Counted from the first letter of the stretch, positions 20,796 through 34,079 are shown. The stretch: 64,000 nt of DNA from Cercophora sp. LCS_1 (GCA_036250225.1 JAPZLL010000013.1:186001-250000), one strand, 5' to 3'. A program made the numbers and translations. The notes: a model not told the origin generated them from the sequence alone.

Positions 20796-23700
20796 GGTGC
20801 AGCATCGGTATGTGGGTATTTGGATTTGGGAAAACTGGTAGGATCTGGTCGGTCACACTTTATTTGGAGTTGGGAATGCGTGTATAGCGGGCACGCTAGG
20901 AGCACGGGATGTATATTAAGGGCTCTCAATACCTCTGATGTTATTCATTTCGGGCGGTATCTGCTCCCATGGTATCGGGTTCAGGGTCACTTTGGACTGT
21001 CGTTACAGCACGAACAATACATAGCACTCCGTCATGATCATTGCGACTCCTGTTGCCAACTTGAATGCATTGGTGATTCCAATTCGGGGTTTCTCGTTCT
21101 TGATCAAGGTCGATTGATGCTTACGCAGATATTCCGTGCCACAGGAAAACCGCAACTCGAATTCTAGTTCCAAATCGCCACCCTCAGCTCAGCATGGAGC
21201 CTCTCAGAAGCAGCGGAAGCAAAGCATTGGGGGAAAGCGGGAGGAATGGGGACGGCAAGCAGTTAATCTATGTGAAGGAAACGGGTTTAACCGTGATGCT
21301 CTGGTGGGACACGGCTTGCACGTCGTACGAAGACGGCCTGCTGGTGGATTTGATATGGAGATCTCTCCATCAGTATTGAAGGTGGAAAGTCGGCCACGAG
21401 GCTCGGGAGCCCTACGTTATGCGGATTTCGACCACCACCACACGGCGAGGCCGAACTATTCCAGTTCCAGCTAGTGTCTGTTGAAGCGATCGCGAGGAGT
21501 CAAGGAGACGGGCCCGGGGAAGATGGCATTGTAGATATCCGAACTAGTGAGGATTACGAACGCCACTCTCATGCGCCCAGAATGGTCCCAACACGAGGGC
21601 CTAGTGACAGTTGCCACACTCGCAGCGGGTTTCAGCCCCACGGTGATGGACAAGGTGATAAGGTCCCCGAGAGGATTAAATCCGCATTGAAGCCCCCGCC
21701 CGGTGGCTTGAACGACCCGGCTTGGGACTAGGAAACATTGCGGTGATGCCCCACTCGACCTCTCCCTTTTCATCTCGGGGCTATCACTTCCACCTACCCT
21801 ACAGATATTGCGTGCGGGGTAGCACTCTCGGAGGCATCCAGCTCCCGGGAGGCACGGCGGGACCGCTCATGATATCATCTGACATGAGAGGCTAATAAGT
21901 ATAGGGCGTCACGGGGATTTCGAGGTCGCAACGCCGCTGTCTCGGGTAATACTTTGCTGGTTCCGAGTGCTTGACGACACAAATTCCCGACCTCTGAAAG
22001 TCGACTCAGTATCTCGATGCGTGTCTGCAAGCGCTCGCAACAAAGTCACAAGTGGATACGTGGACGCTCGGCCACCAGTTCTTGACGGCATTGCGATCCC
22101 GAAGATCAATGAATAATCCATCTAATTGTATGCGCTCGCTAGTATGGGGGATCTTTTTTGCTAACAGGATCCGTGAGGGCCCAGCCGAGAATGTTGGGGT
22201 TGTCAATGGGATGGGAGCGAGACTGGGTAGCTTAGAAATCTGGGCAAGAAAGGATTGCCCGACCTGATACAAACTCCGTGTCAAAGACCTACAGGCATCT
22301 GGAACGGACGAACCAGCCGACCAGGTTGCTCGCACCATTGACACATCCGACTTGGAGGCACCTGCGCTTCCCAATCGCGAGCTGAGACGAACCTACACCA
22401 ACGACGGTGGACTGCTTTCCGGTGTTTCCGCCTCCAATTGCTGAATTGGATGTGGTGGATTTGGGAAGCTCAAGACCGACAGGGACTACGCGATCCTGAA
22501 AAGCTTGTCCCCGAGGGATTCCGCAAGCAACAACTGCGCACATATCCAGACAGACGAAATTATGGACTGACCTCTGTGCCCAGGTGATTCATAAGTGCGC
22601 ACGCGACACCCATGAGAGATCACCAAGTGCCCAGGTGATGTGATGCCGTCTTTTTTCGATCTGAGCCTTGAAGAGCGGCAACGGCTATATTCCCAGAACA
22701 ATAGGCTGATGGATAGCGAGGATCATCAGGCAGAACGCGCAGGCGAGCGAATGGCGAGTTGCGATGGCTGAAAGCAGCTATTTTTCGCTTCGAGGCGTTC
22801 GTGCAGTTGGGTGGTGCGCTGTGGACGGTCTTGGCGGGAGGTTGAACTGAAGTTTGATCTTCGCTCAGGCCACCCCTGGCGGCCCCTCAACGCCGAGGCG
22901 CCTTACCATTTTGGGTTAGCTCCCACATGGGGCTCAAGCAAAGAAGGCACGGCCCCTGGCAAGCCCGAAACTCGGGCTTGTCGCAAGACTGCCTCAACCC
23001 CACGCTGCAACAATGCTCTCTCACGATTGCTCGCCGCCATCACACGCAGCGTAGCTTCGAGCAGCTCCTCACCCAACATCGCGCACCCTCTTGGCAGCTC
23101 TGCACCCTGCCGGTGCTTGGGCCCAGCAACCCCTAAGTGCCGGATCAATGCCTTCCCACCGCATCACAGCAGTCTCTTTTCTGCTTGCTACAGATTCTCT
23201 GTCGTCTCTTGCCTGCTGGCGCACTGACCTCGCATCGCTCCACATCGCCATCTGGACAGCCCTTGGTCCTGTTTATGCACCCCAGGTGAGGTGCAGTCGA
23301 GATGCAGTTGGCTTCTGAAGCCCTCCCGTCTGCGGCCACCGCCGCCTCCATCGGGCCCATCGCACATGTGCGGGTCGCAGGCTGCGCAGCCAAGATGTGT
23401 CGCGCAGCTCGAGTCCATCGCGAGATAGCGGCTCAACTCAACTGCAGGGGATGCCACCTCCAACCATGATCCCTGGCCGGCTTTTTCCTGCCCGCGCGGG
23501 GCCCGTCCCATGGCGACGACCATTGTGCTGTCGACAGGGTCTGCCAGCTGCTGACCGGGACCCAGCGCCGTTGTCTGTCTCTCCTTTCATGCATCCCGTC
23601 TTGAGCTTCTTTCTGGAAGAGTCCCATTTTTTGCCATGTGCTGGCCGTCGTCCCCCTCGCGGCCCCTCGCGGCCCCTCGTCGGATTCGTCCATTCATCCA

Positions 23701-24047
23701 CCCTGGCCCCTGTTTCTATTCCCAGCCTTGGATACCTCGCTGCGAGTGCTCGATGGGTCGGGGACTGTTTCGTCTGGTCCGTGGTTGAGCCTGAGGTGTG
23801 ATACCCCTGCCCCAGCACAACCAGGAGGACCACCCCCGTCTCCTCCACCCGGGCTGGCCTGGGCATTGCCATTACACTCCTGCCTTTTCCTCTTGCACTC
23901 CGTGCTCTCTCCCCTTTCCTCCATCCCACCTACCATCGGCCGACCAACGTATGCGGGATTCGACGACGGTGTTTAGATGACTTGACGACGCCAGGACCGA
24001 GGGCACTCATCGCCATCACAACCTCGCGGTTGTCTAACAGAGACCCA
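20796..24047. other. Intergenic, no supported gene
   Basis: About 3.25 kb. Short frames are present but show no domain or splice logic. The part after about 23,000 is CT-rich and probably includes the promoter and leader of the seven-TM gene. Confidence 0.5.
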
Positions 24048-26244
24048 ATGTCACCATTTTTTGGACTAGATGGCGGCGCAGGGTGGTTGGAGTCGCGGGC
24101 CGACGTGAGCTTTGGGGCGCAGAGAAATGTCAACGGGTCGCGCGGAGGGCTGTTCCAGTCGGCCACCAACGAGACCTTCAACGCCAACCAACAGATGTTC
24201 TTGAACGAGTTTCGGTTTGCCGCCGCCAAGTCGATTAGGACCTCGACCATCATCCTGGCCACCTTCAACACGATAGCCGCCTTCGCTACTGCGGTCGGCA
24301 TCCTACTCGACGGATATTACAGGCAAAAGAGGAACAACAGGAAGTTTAGGTTTAGGTACGGGACAGCGGAACAGGTTTGAGTGTGCGGTTGCTGATATGT
24401 GGTTGCAGACGTAATGGTTTTACCTTTGTCCCCGAGGGCGAGGTATATCCGCTGGTGCTGTCGTTCTGCATCGTGGTGCAAGGAATCACGTTTGCCGCAG
24501 CCCAGTCGACCGGGCTGGAGAAGCTTGTGGACACAGGGTGTACCATGATCGGCCAGCTGATGCTTCCAGGTAGGTTGCAAGGATCGTGGATTTGATGATG
24601 GGCAGGGACTAACTTGGACCAAGCTGTCTTCCTCGCCCCCTATACGCAACTGGTATTTGGCGTCGAGGCTGCGATTCGAGCACTGAGAAAGAAGGACCAG
24701 CCCTTTGCACCGAGGGCGAAGTGGAATGTGACCATCTGCTTGGCTATCATCGGGATACTGAGCCTGGTCAACTTCCTTGTGGCCAACTTTGACCGCGCGC
24801 CAAACTTTTGCTTGACGTCGCTGTTCTGGTTTGTTGCCCACTGGTCGACCGGGTGCTTTGCGCTTCTCGTTGGCATTACTTGCAGCCTCATCATTTCGCT
24901 CGTCATCATCTTTCTCAAGTTAACGCGCAGCATTAAGATTGAGGTCGAAGCAAGGGTGGCTGCGTCTCGGATGGTGTACTACTTGGCTCTTGCCATTATC
25001 TCTAATGTAAGCCGCCCCTGCTCTCTGCTAATTAATCGCATGCTCACGTTTTGCAGGCTTTTCTTATTCCATTCTTCTTTACGATTGCCTTTGTGGATCA
25101 AAGGGGCGGTGGTGAAGCACTGCAATTATCCATGGTCGCCGCAGTCGTAGCCAATGTTTCTGGCCTGGTGACCGGCGGCCTTTACTTATTCTTGAAGTCG
25201 AACACACTTTCGACAATCGGCCCGCGCGACAAAGTTGGCGAGTACGAGAGGCGAAAGCTGAAGTACAAGATCAGACGCGCAGATGAGCCTGATCCTGACG
25301 CCGACGATGCTCTCATCCGGAGTCTGCGCCGCGTTGAAACCGATGAGATGAGCATCCTGGGCAACGAGAAAGATGTTGAGTTCCGGGCCTATACGAGACG
25401 GCCAGCCTCATCGGTCTACGATAACCAGATACCCGACCCTCTACGCTCAAATGCCGCATTCCCAATGCCGGCAATGCCAAAGGCGCCCGAACCGGTGCGC
25501 TACTCAAGGATGTCGTCCGTAGTGAACCACATGCGCAAGCGGTCCTTTTCCTTTTTCAGCTCGGCCGCCAGCCGGAAGTCGTCAGCCTCTTCTGCAACGC
25601 TCTTACCTGCAACTACCTATTCACCAAACTCGGCTCCCCAAGCCATTTCCATTGCTGACCTCAAACCGCCACCGTCAATGCGGAATCTCGCTGCTGGACG
25701 CCACCGACGAGACTCATCTCTGGTTTCGTCTGCGACTGTCCAGATCGGCCTGCGTCTCTCTTCGGTTGAGGACATGCCTCCGGTCACCAAGAGCAAGATC
25801 ATCGTTGCCGATACCAAGGTGCACCACCTCGAATGCCCTAAGCTCAGGGAACAGGAGAGGGACTCGCCCCTGAGGAGCGGCCGCCCAGCAGCCCTCCAGT
25901 CGCCCGTCTCGAGCCCGACGGGGGAGGACACTCTCGTCGACGACCTTGACGATGACGTCCCGAGGCGGGATCCTGTCAAGGATGCCAAGATGAAGACGTT
26001 GCCACCCGTTCCCAACCTGAACGAGTCGGCCATCGCCGATGATGATGACAGCGATGATGACGATTACATGACGGAGAAGGAGAGTGAGATCACTCTCAGT
26101 CCCAACGTCTACAACCCCCAAAGCCCAACCAAGACCAAGCTGCCGAGTCCAAGAGGCGTCGGCTTCTCGATGCCCAAGCCAACAAAGACCAGCAATGACA
26201 GCGGGAGCCCAAAGGCTGCCACTGCCAAGTCTGATTGGATCTAA
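24048..26244 (+). CDS. Seven-transmembrane receptor-like protein with long cytoplasmic tail
   Basis: Exons 24048-24355, 24409-24569, 24624-25006 and 25057-26244 give 679 residues. An N-terminal stretch of about 60 residues carries possible N-glycosylation sites (NGSR, NETF). Seven hydrophobic segments follow: STIILATFNTIAAFATAVGI; YPLVLSFCIVVQGITFAAA; MIGQLMLPAVFLAPYTQLVF; VTICLAIIGILSLVNFLVA; FALLVGITCSLIISLVIIFL; MVYYLALAIISNAFLIPFFF; and LSMVAAVVANVSGLVTGGLY. The hydrophilic tail of about 300 residues has Ser-rich and Pro-rich parts and an acidic run near DDDDSDDDD, and ends KSDWI. The topology is GPCR-like, but I recognise no PTH11 CFEM domain, Git3 or rhodopsin signature. It is probably one of the poorly studied fungal receptor-like families. 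The ATG at 24048 is the first in frame after upstream stops. Confidence 0.8.
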
Positions 26245-27356
26245 TCCGACGCAGACGAGTTGTTGCGCTCTTGTTTGTCAAAGCATTTTCAGGTGTTAGG
26301 CATGGGGCGGTTATTAGACTTTTTACATATAACGCTGGCCGGTACCAATTTGGGAGGAAAGGGTGTATCACTTAATTATTTTTTTCACTGGCTAGCGGCA
26401 GGCGTTGGTGAGATGGACGATTTGGTTTTTTTTATGTTGTAACCTGGAGGGGATACCACTGTCTTGTCAGTCAGCCAGCGGGCGACGAAGACACGCATCA
26501 CGTTTTGTCTCTTGTTTCCATTATTCTCTTCCCTTTTATTTTCTTCGCTTTCGTTTTATCACACACTCCTTCGACAGCGGAGAGAGAGCACTGTCCGAAA
26601 TGGTTAGGAGAAAGAACTTGCTAGGGGGTGGAGAGGGTGGTTTCTTTTGCATTCATGACGGCGTCCTGAGGCGAATCTACTCATTGTGCAACCGTGCTCC
26701 AACGACGAACCGCTGCCCAACTGAGCATTTTACCGAGGAGTTTTCTGTCATATTACCATCATTAGTCTTGTCATGTATCTTGTCCGTTACCTACCAACTA
26801 GGTCTTGTCACTACCGACGATGATGAAGGAAAAAAGGGGGCGGAAGCCCAAAAGGCTTATATAGGGCGGGGGGCCGGGTGGATGGGCCTCGCTGACCTTA
26901 CCTGTTGATCGGCTGATGCCGATGATGGGGTAAAAAGCAATAGCTGGAATAGAAAACATACAATCATATTTGTTCATGCTTGTTAGTGTAGAGTATGGTC
27001 AATGTGCTGTCGCTTATTTGTTGTATAAGACCTCGGGCCTCTGAAGGGTCTTTGACAGATTGCTGAGCCATTGAGGTTGTCATGGGTGTATCCCGTCACG
27101 AGTAGGGAGGGCATTGAGGTGGTCATCAAGGTAAACCCAGGTGTCCCTGAAATTGGTTAGGGACTGTCAAATCCGGCGTGAAGGCGTTGAGAATCCGGCC
27201 CATGCACTCTGCGTAACTCCAAGTGACAACAACTTGGTTGAAAAACTCGATTTGCAACGCACTCTGGGGGGATACCATGTTCTCCATCCTCATCTTCAAC
27301 AGCCATTGTTCACCTTGAATCAAAAAGGGTATCGTATTCCACATCTATCTTCTACA
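26245..27356. other. Intergenic region between two 3' ends
   Basis: About 1.1 kb separates the seven-TM gene and the dolichyldiphosphatase gene, whose 3' ends face each other. T-rich stretches near 26379-26437 are likely 3' UTR sequence. No gene was recognised. Confidence 0.5.
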
Positions 27357-28232
27357 TCACCTCTTCTTCTTCTCCCCCTCCAACTTCTCCCTCGCCTCCC
27401 TCCTCGACTCCCACTTCTCCCACCCAGCCTGACACAGATCCTCCTCCACAAGCAAGTCCCTCAACCGAAACCACCTAGCAACAGGCACCTGCAAAGCCCA
27501 CCTCAACAACCCTGTCTCCCTCACCACCCACGTAACCGCGAACCACCCCACGCCACACAACGTACCGGCCGTACACCCAGCAAACACCTGCGTCGGCGTA
27601 TGATAGCCCAAATAAATCCGACTCCACGCGACCAAGCCCGCAACCGCCACCGCTCCAGCACTCACAACGCCCCTCTGCCACACACCCCACGGCGCATGCG
27701 CATACCGCTCAATATCAGCACTCAAAACCCTCACGCCGCCCTCTGTCCAGCGGACCCTCAGTTCACCCAACCCCCTAGGCCCTGTATCCTTCTTTGTAAA
27801 AGTCGGTCTATGCCGAACCAACAACACCAACGAAAGCGCAACAGCCCAGAAACAGACAAACTGCGCGTGCGACGACGGCATCCCGTACCCTTTTGTGTTG
27901 GATTGGTGGATGTGCCGCGGTCGGTCCTGCTTTATGAGGCGCTTGAGAACGAAATTGAGGGCTTCGCAGGCGAGTTGGCCGGCGAACATGAGGGCAATTT
28001 CGGCTTCGCGGGTGGAGAACAAGAGGGTCGCGTAGACGATCATGAGGGCTTGCGGGAGGAGGGAGAGGTAGGCTGCGGCGAGGGAGAGGGGATCGTTTGG
28101 GTCCTGTCACGGGAGGGTGTTAGCTTCGCATTGGAGAAGGAACAAAAAAGGAGGGGAGGAAGTAGGGGGGGCACAAACGTAGGCGACGTGGGTGAGGGAG
28201 AGGGAGGCCAGCGGGGTGACGTCGGAGGCCAT
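27357..28232 (-). CDS. CAX4: Dolichyldiphosphatase (Cax4/Cwh8 family, PAP2 superfamily)
   Basis: Exons 28179-28232 (18 codons) and 27357-28103 flank a 75-bp intron and give 266 residues. The enzyme removes a phosphate from dolichyl diphosphate on the lumenal side of the ER, recycling the carrier for N-glycosylation. All three PAP2 motifs are visible: KRLIKQDRP at 72-80, PSSH at 94-97, and SRIYLGYHTPTQ from 179 with catalytic His 186. The last motif has Gln where many PAP2 enzymes have Asp, as is usual in this family. Four or more membrane helices are predicted. The first exon, MASDVTPLASLSLTHVAY followed by DPNDPLSLAAAY, matches the N-terminus I recall from fungal homologues. It is divergent from the RBR ligase gene. 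Confidence 0.93.
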
Positions 28233-28967
28233 TGTTGTGATTTGCACCTGGTCCGGTGTGGGCCGGTGGGTTGGAGCTGGTTTGAGAGGTTTGTGGGATT
28301 GCTATCGCATGTCTGAGATTGGGGAGATGCGAGGAGAAGTGTCGAGAATGGTTTGCACGGGGAATGGCCGCGATGATGATGATGGCATGAAAACACAAAA
28401 AGTTCCAAGGCTCCAGGGCCAATCGGCTGGACCCGCTGGCACGGGAATCCTTGTCAGCCTCAGAGAACGAAATGTGGGTCCAGACTGCTGGGACTGCCTG
28501 GCGGGGGGAGAATTAGGCAAGTGGCGCCGAGTCCAACGGCAAATCGGTGGCCGGGACGAGTCATCGACACAACGTCGGGCCAGACGACCACCGCAATTTC
28601 GAGTTGAAAAGTCGGACTGAAATATGGCAACACAATGTCCTCACTAGTCTCGGAATTACTTGGTGCGTGAAGGCTTCTGCAGCAAGCTCTGACAAATGAG
28701 TCTGGACTTCTTCACCCAGCGTCTGGACGTTTCTCTACTCTCCCGCGCCCGAACTTCCATTTGCCCCTCACAGCGAGAGTTCACATTTTCTGATGGCCGA
28801 TATCTGAACATGTTATATTCGAGATCACGCCATCCGCTTCTCTAAATCGCCACGGATATCCCCAAAGTGCATAGAGTTCCGCATCCATCCATATATTATC
28901 ATTCAAGAGGTCGTCTGTCTGCCCACAGAACTGGGATTCGAAACAGGGAAGAAAGGAACAAGTGCCG
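28233..28967. other. Divergent promoter region
   Basis: 735 bp separate the start codons of the dolichyldiphosphatase (leftward) and RBR ligase (rightward) genes. No clear TATA box or other named element was recognised. Confidence 0.5.
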
Positions 28968-31158
28968 ATGGCTCCGCTGGACCCTGACGATCTCGAAAGC
29001 CCCCGGGATGTCGAGCTCAGCTCACTCAGCGCCATCTACCCCGAGATCCAGCAGGTCCGTTCAGATGATCCCTACACGATAGCCCTGGACATCCCGGTCA
29101 CCCCGTCCAAGGCCGTGATCGTCCTGTTCCCTGCCGCGCCCGACGGTGGAGCGCCTGCCGACCCAGCAGCGCATCGTCAGCAAGGGAATACTGCCGCTGG
29201 TGCTAATGGCAATGCTGCCCCTGTTGACTCGCATGAGTTGGCCCATCTTCCCTCATTACATCTAGAGATTGTGTTTGGGGAGCGCTATCCTGCTGAGGAA
29301 CCGCCAAAAATCACAATATCAACGACGCCGCCATGGTTACCGGCCGACACTGTCCGAAAACTGGAGGACGATGCGCCTAGGCTGTGGGAGGAGATGGGCC
29401 GGGATATGGTGGGGTTCACGTACATCGACCATGTGCAACAGTCTGCCGAGGACGTCTTTGGCCTGGTTGGGGATGGCGGCTCCCTTCAGGTCGATCCCCA
29501 GCATAAGATTGCCATTCTGGACCACGATATCAAGGCAAGGCATGCTGCTTTTGAGAAGGAAACGTTCAACTGCGGAGTTTGTCTGGGTATGTTGCTCGGC
29601 GGGATACGGGTTCAGAATCAGGGGCTAACGTGTCATAGATCCCAAAAAGGGGTCCGTCTGCCACAAGATGATGGACTGCGGCCATGTATTTTGTGTCGAC
29701 TGTCTGCAGGACTTTTACAACAATGCAATCAAGGAAGGCGACCTTACCTCGGTGCGGTGTCTTGCCCCTGGCTGTGCTAAAGAGCGTTCCCAGGCTGGTG
29801 ACTCTTCCAAGAAGAAACGCAAAAAGCCCAAAACGTTTATCAGCCCGAGCGAGCTTCTTCAGATCCCACTCGACCAAGAGATTGTCAAGCGTTACGTTGC
29901 CCTCAAATACAAGACGGAGCTCGAGTCAGACAAGAACACGATCTACTGTCCTCGGGCATGGTGCAACGGCGCCGCCCGCTCCAAGAAGCACAGGAAACCC
30001 GAAGGCCTTGAGCTCAACGAAGCATCAGACTCGGAATCTGAGAGCGAGTCTGACGATGAGGACGCCTCCACCCCGACAAGCGGCAAGTCTAAGCCCTTCA
30101 AGGCCACCGAGGAGCTTCTCGCCATCTGCGAAGACTGCGGGTTTGCCTTTTGCAGCCGTTGCGAGCAGTCATGGCACGGCGAGTTCTTCCGCTGCTACCC
30201 GCGCCGTGCCAACGGGGAGCTCACTGCTGAGGAGCAGGCGTCGCTCGAGTACATGAAACTGCACACGACGCCATGCCCGACGTGTGCGTCGCCGGCACAG
30301 AAGACACATGGCTGCAACCACATGGTCTGCTTCCGGTGCGACACGCACTTTTGTTATCTTTGCTCGGCCTGGTTGGACCCGGCCAATCCGTATCGCCATT
30401 TCAACGAGATGCCTGGTGGCAAGGTCACAAGCTGCTACATGCGGCTATGGGAGCTCGAGAACGGAGATGGTGACGACGTCGGGTACGGTTTCGAAGGAGG
30501 CGTCGCCAGGCCCGCACCGCAACCACGGCTCCAAGAGCTGGTGCCCGAAATCGAAGAGCCCGAGGAGGAGGAGAGGGAGGTGCCGCAGAGGGCCGCTCAG
30601 CCGGCGATGGCCCAGGGGCAAGGGGCCCATCGGGAAGGGGAGGCTCGGGAGGACGGTGGACAGGTTGGCATCGCGAGGGAGGGACCGCTCGTACTCAGGA
30701 TAGCTGCAAACAATCAGCCGGCAGGAGCAGGGCGCGGAGGGCCTCGAGGCCGCGTGGCCGGGCAGCAGCAGCAGCAACAGCAACAGCAGCAGCAGCAGCA
30801 GCACGCTGGGAGAGGGGCCCAGGCTGGTGGTGCGGGGGCTCGCGGTGGCCGCGGACCGGGTGGTCGACCAGTAGGCGGCGGGCAGCGGGGACGGGGAGGA
30901 CCTCGTGCTGGCGTCGGGGCTGCTGCTCCTCACCGGCAAAATAACCAAGCTAATCAGGCGCACCAGCACCAGGCACAGCGTCGCAACATCAATATCAACA
31001 ATGGCAACGCTGGCGCCGACGCACGGGGCCTCGACGGCGACGAGCTGGACGAGGCCCAGCAGGCCTGGGTGCGCCAGTTTGTGCAGCTGGCGCTCAACGA
31101 CGAGGAGGACAGCGGCGACGAAGACTGGGGTCCTGAGCTCTTCATCATCAACAGGTAG
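28968..31158 (+). CDS. RWD-RBR E3 ubiquitin ligase (ITT1/RNF14-like)
   Basis: Exons 28968-29586 and 29639-31158 flank a 52-bp intron and give 712 residues. The N-terminal part (about 15-180) looks like an RWD domain (VELSSLSAIYPEI, then LHLEIVFGERYPAEEPPKI). RING1 starts at C202 (CGVCLD, MMDCGHVFCVDC at 217-228). The IBR has CPRAWCNG and ICEDCGFAFCSRC, separated by an acidic Ser-rich insert. RING2 has C419-P-T-C422 and H430-G-C432-N-H, where C432 is the expected catalytic Cys of RBR ligases. Such enzymes form a thioester with ubiquitin before transfer. The tail contains a Gln run of 14, RGG-type repeats (RGGPRG, ARGGRGPGG) and an acidic end DEEDSGDEDWGPEL. RNF14/ITT1 proteins are linked to translation and ribosome-associated ubiquitination. 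The Q/RGG tail is unusual. Confidence 0.9.
30763..30803 (+). repeat. CAG/CAA microsatellite encoding a polyglutamine run
   Basis: An almost pure CAG repeat with a few CAA codons encodes 14 Gln in a row within the RBR ligase tail. Length variation between strains would be expected. Confidence 0.9.
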
Positions 31159-31537
31159 CCGACCCATTGATACCCTTTAGTCTCCTTCCATCACCGGTAT
31201 CCTCTCTCACGGTCTACTCACCGCCGCGTACCATCCTCTCGCCGTATCAACGACCCGAGGCGGCAGTCAAGTCACACGGTATCGCTGGCGGATAGCATCC
31301 ACGCTGGACATGTCTGGAGCCGAATCACACCTATCTGAGTCTGGATGACAGCTTCGGTGGAGAATACTCGTTTTGGTCATGGCCTCAGCCTGGGCACCGC
31401 CAGCGTCTCCTTTTCTTATTTTTCCCCGGGAAAATATAAATTGTATCGTGCATGTATCATTTGCCATTGCATATACTACCGCACCGCTCCGCCTCGTACA
31501 CCACGGTAGGGAGTAGGCAGCGTGATGGGGTCTCTCG

Positions 31538-31569
31538 CAGTCCAGTCCAGTCCAGCCCAGCCCAGTCCA
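31538..31569. repeat. TCCAG/CCCAG pentanucleotide tract
   Basis: About six imperfect 5-bp repeats. A shorter related tract lies at 31821-31841. Confidence 0.75.
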
Positions 31570-34057
31570 AGGTCCGCTGCTGATGTTGCCAGCAGGCTTG
31601 TGTCTCCTCGTCCATCCGCCCATCACCAGTTCGCCGTAGTTTACTTTTACCATGCCCGAAAAGAGGAAGGAGCGGATGAAAAGAAAGTGACGTTGAAAAC
31701 CCCAAATCCAAATGGAGCCTTCGGAGATAATCTGATATGCAATGAAATGGTGACATTTTTTTGTATCTCCTTTCTTTTTTGGTTGTCATCATCCACCTCA
31801 TCCACTTCCACTTCAACTATCCAGCCCAGTCCAGTCCAGTCCCGGACAGGGGTTGTGGAAGGAAAGCCGGAGATGGAAGGGACAAAAACAAGGGAAACAA
31901 AATACGACGCTTTCTTCATGTTCTCAACGGTCGTACAGTCGCAGTTGCAACCATGACCAACACGGACCGCTTGCGACGCTGCAACACGCAAGTGACAATC
32001 TCCAATCTATCTAGATAGCTGGATACCACGGTAGTACTGGGGGCGAAGGGGCGTTCAAGGGGTAGCGAGCTATCTCTCTCTCTCGTCCACCGTTTTTTTT
32101 TCCTTCTCGGGTTTTCACAACGAAAAAAAAAACGATCCCTGATTCGGCAAGCATCACGTTTTTTTTTTTCTCCTGTGGTCTGGCTCCCCGCCTCCTCGTT
32201 TCCCCCCTCCGTTCCCGATTCCAGAGTCGGTCTGGTCTGGTGTTTTCCCTGCTTGGCTGGCATTGGCACTGGCACAACGGACCAGACTGCTGCAGGGTTC
32301 TATGTGCTCCGTTCCCACTTCCTCGATGTCTCGCAAGTCCAGATCCCATGTGGTCAGGCCACGATTCTCTTTTCCACAAGCCAACACGCCCCCTCTTTTT
32401 TCGTGTCCTTCCGTTCCGTTTCCTGTTTCTGTCTGTCTACAGAGTATCTGTCTGCCGAGCCCGGCCTCACTTCCCCTGACCCCTGCCTCATCGGCCACCA
32501 CCAAGAACGTCAAAAGAAGCCGTGGTGGTGATTCCTCCGAAATCGTCTCTTCCTTGCGAAGCACTGTAGTAGAACTAGGAGAAAAAAATACTACCCGGCA
32601 TGTAACCATCCCCATTCATTGCTGGTATTTCCCGTTCAACACAGGTTCTATTGATCATGTTGAATGTAGTTCCAGTCCGTCCCGATCAGGGGTAAATTCG
32701 GGGGCGAAAAAAAAACACATGCAAGGTATCAGACCAGCCCCCTGAGCAAGAGCCGTGAACTGCACGCAAGAGCCGTCCGTCCGTCTGTCCGTTCGTTCTT
32801 CGGCAGGCAGGCAGATCAAGTTGGTATCAAAGAGGCGCAGTAACCGCATCGCATCCATGCCACCCCTCGCCTTGCCTTGTACAGTGTACAGCGTAAGAGA
32901 ACTCACGTACATCTCATCGGCCGGCACCTGTAACCGCCCTGCAATGCAAGCAAGCCCGCAAGCACTACGAGATTCGGATTTAGAAAGCCGGCAGCCCGGC
33001 AGCCCGGCAGGCCGACCACCCAGCTAGCCGTCCAGCCACCGACGAATACAGAACACAGCGCGCGGTCAGATCTTATCTGCCTCCGGTATTTGTTTCTGGA
33101 CGAACGTGAATATTCTCCGCCACATCCAGTCCGCGTCTAGTCCGGTCCGCATCCGTGTCCGTCTGGTGGTGTGTGCATGTTAACCGCTCGATCTTCTGCA
33201 GAAGGGCTCGGTACCCATAGTTGAGGCCAGCTGGTTTTTTTACGTATCTGTCTGTCTGTTTGGCTGGCTGTTCATCTGCCGATTACATCACCTAAAAAGG
33301 AGACAGAGACGGGCAAACGGATACGTGGGGACGGGGAATGCGGTTGGACGATCATCGACGCAAACGGTTCCCTTCCATTCCATGGAAAGAGAATGGCTGG
33401 GAATCACCACCACCTCACCACCGATGCGCATCCTCGCGACGGACGCACCAGCGTATCCATGAATACAAGAAAACAACAAGAGAAGATATGCCGACTTACG
33501 TTGACAAATACCAAGTAGTTGGAACAGAAGTTCTCATCCAGTCTCACCACCCACATGGAAGGAAGCACAACGTGAACGGGACGGGACGCGAGGTCATCAA
33601 TAATACAAGTACTCCATAATACAAGCAACCCAACCAAGAAGCGGTGCACAGATCAGAGCAAAAAGGTGGTCAGAAATACACACACCGACACGCACAGCGG
33701 TTTAGGTACCTTTCCTTTTTCTGCCTGGCTGTCGTGTCTCGTTCTGGATGTCCGCTCGCCGGTTGGGTGCTGAGTGAGTACAGTGCCTACCTACCACATC
33801 GGATTCACATCGTGTGAACCAGCCAGAAACACCAAAGTCCGGGGGTTATCAGACCACCAGAATATTACTTCGTCCCTCATCATCCCCTCCCGGTCCTTTG
33901 GGTTGGTAATAAGATGGTAAGATGGTCGATGGACGTGTAGTCTACCACACAATCAATACCACCTTTTGCATCAACGTTGGGAGCAACAGCAGCTCCGGAT
34001 ACCAAGTTTCTGTCGATTGGCACGATGGTATTGTGTTATCCCGCTATTTCTGCCGCC

Positions 34058-34079
34058 GCAAGCAAGCAAGCAAGCAAGC
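34058..34079. repeat. (GCAA)n microsatellite
   Basis: Five tandem copies of GCAA plus a partial unit, within the gene desert. Confidence 0.85.

Noticed and set aside
23982..24047. N-terminal extension of the seven-TM protein
   Set aside because: The frame before 24048 begins at TTG; the ATG just upstream (23977) is out of frame and stops at once.
26583..26908. A frame of about 108 codons downstream of the seven-TM gene
   Set aside because: It lies in likely 3' UTR sequence, has no domain and overlaps low-complexity stretches.
27141..28316. A 391-codon plus-strand frame
   Set aside because: It lies antisense over the dolichyldiphosphatase gene and its composition (Pro/His/Gln-rich, then Gly/Glu-rich) mirrors the real coding strand.
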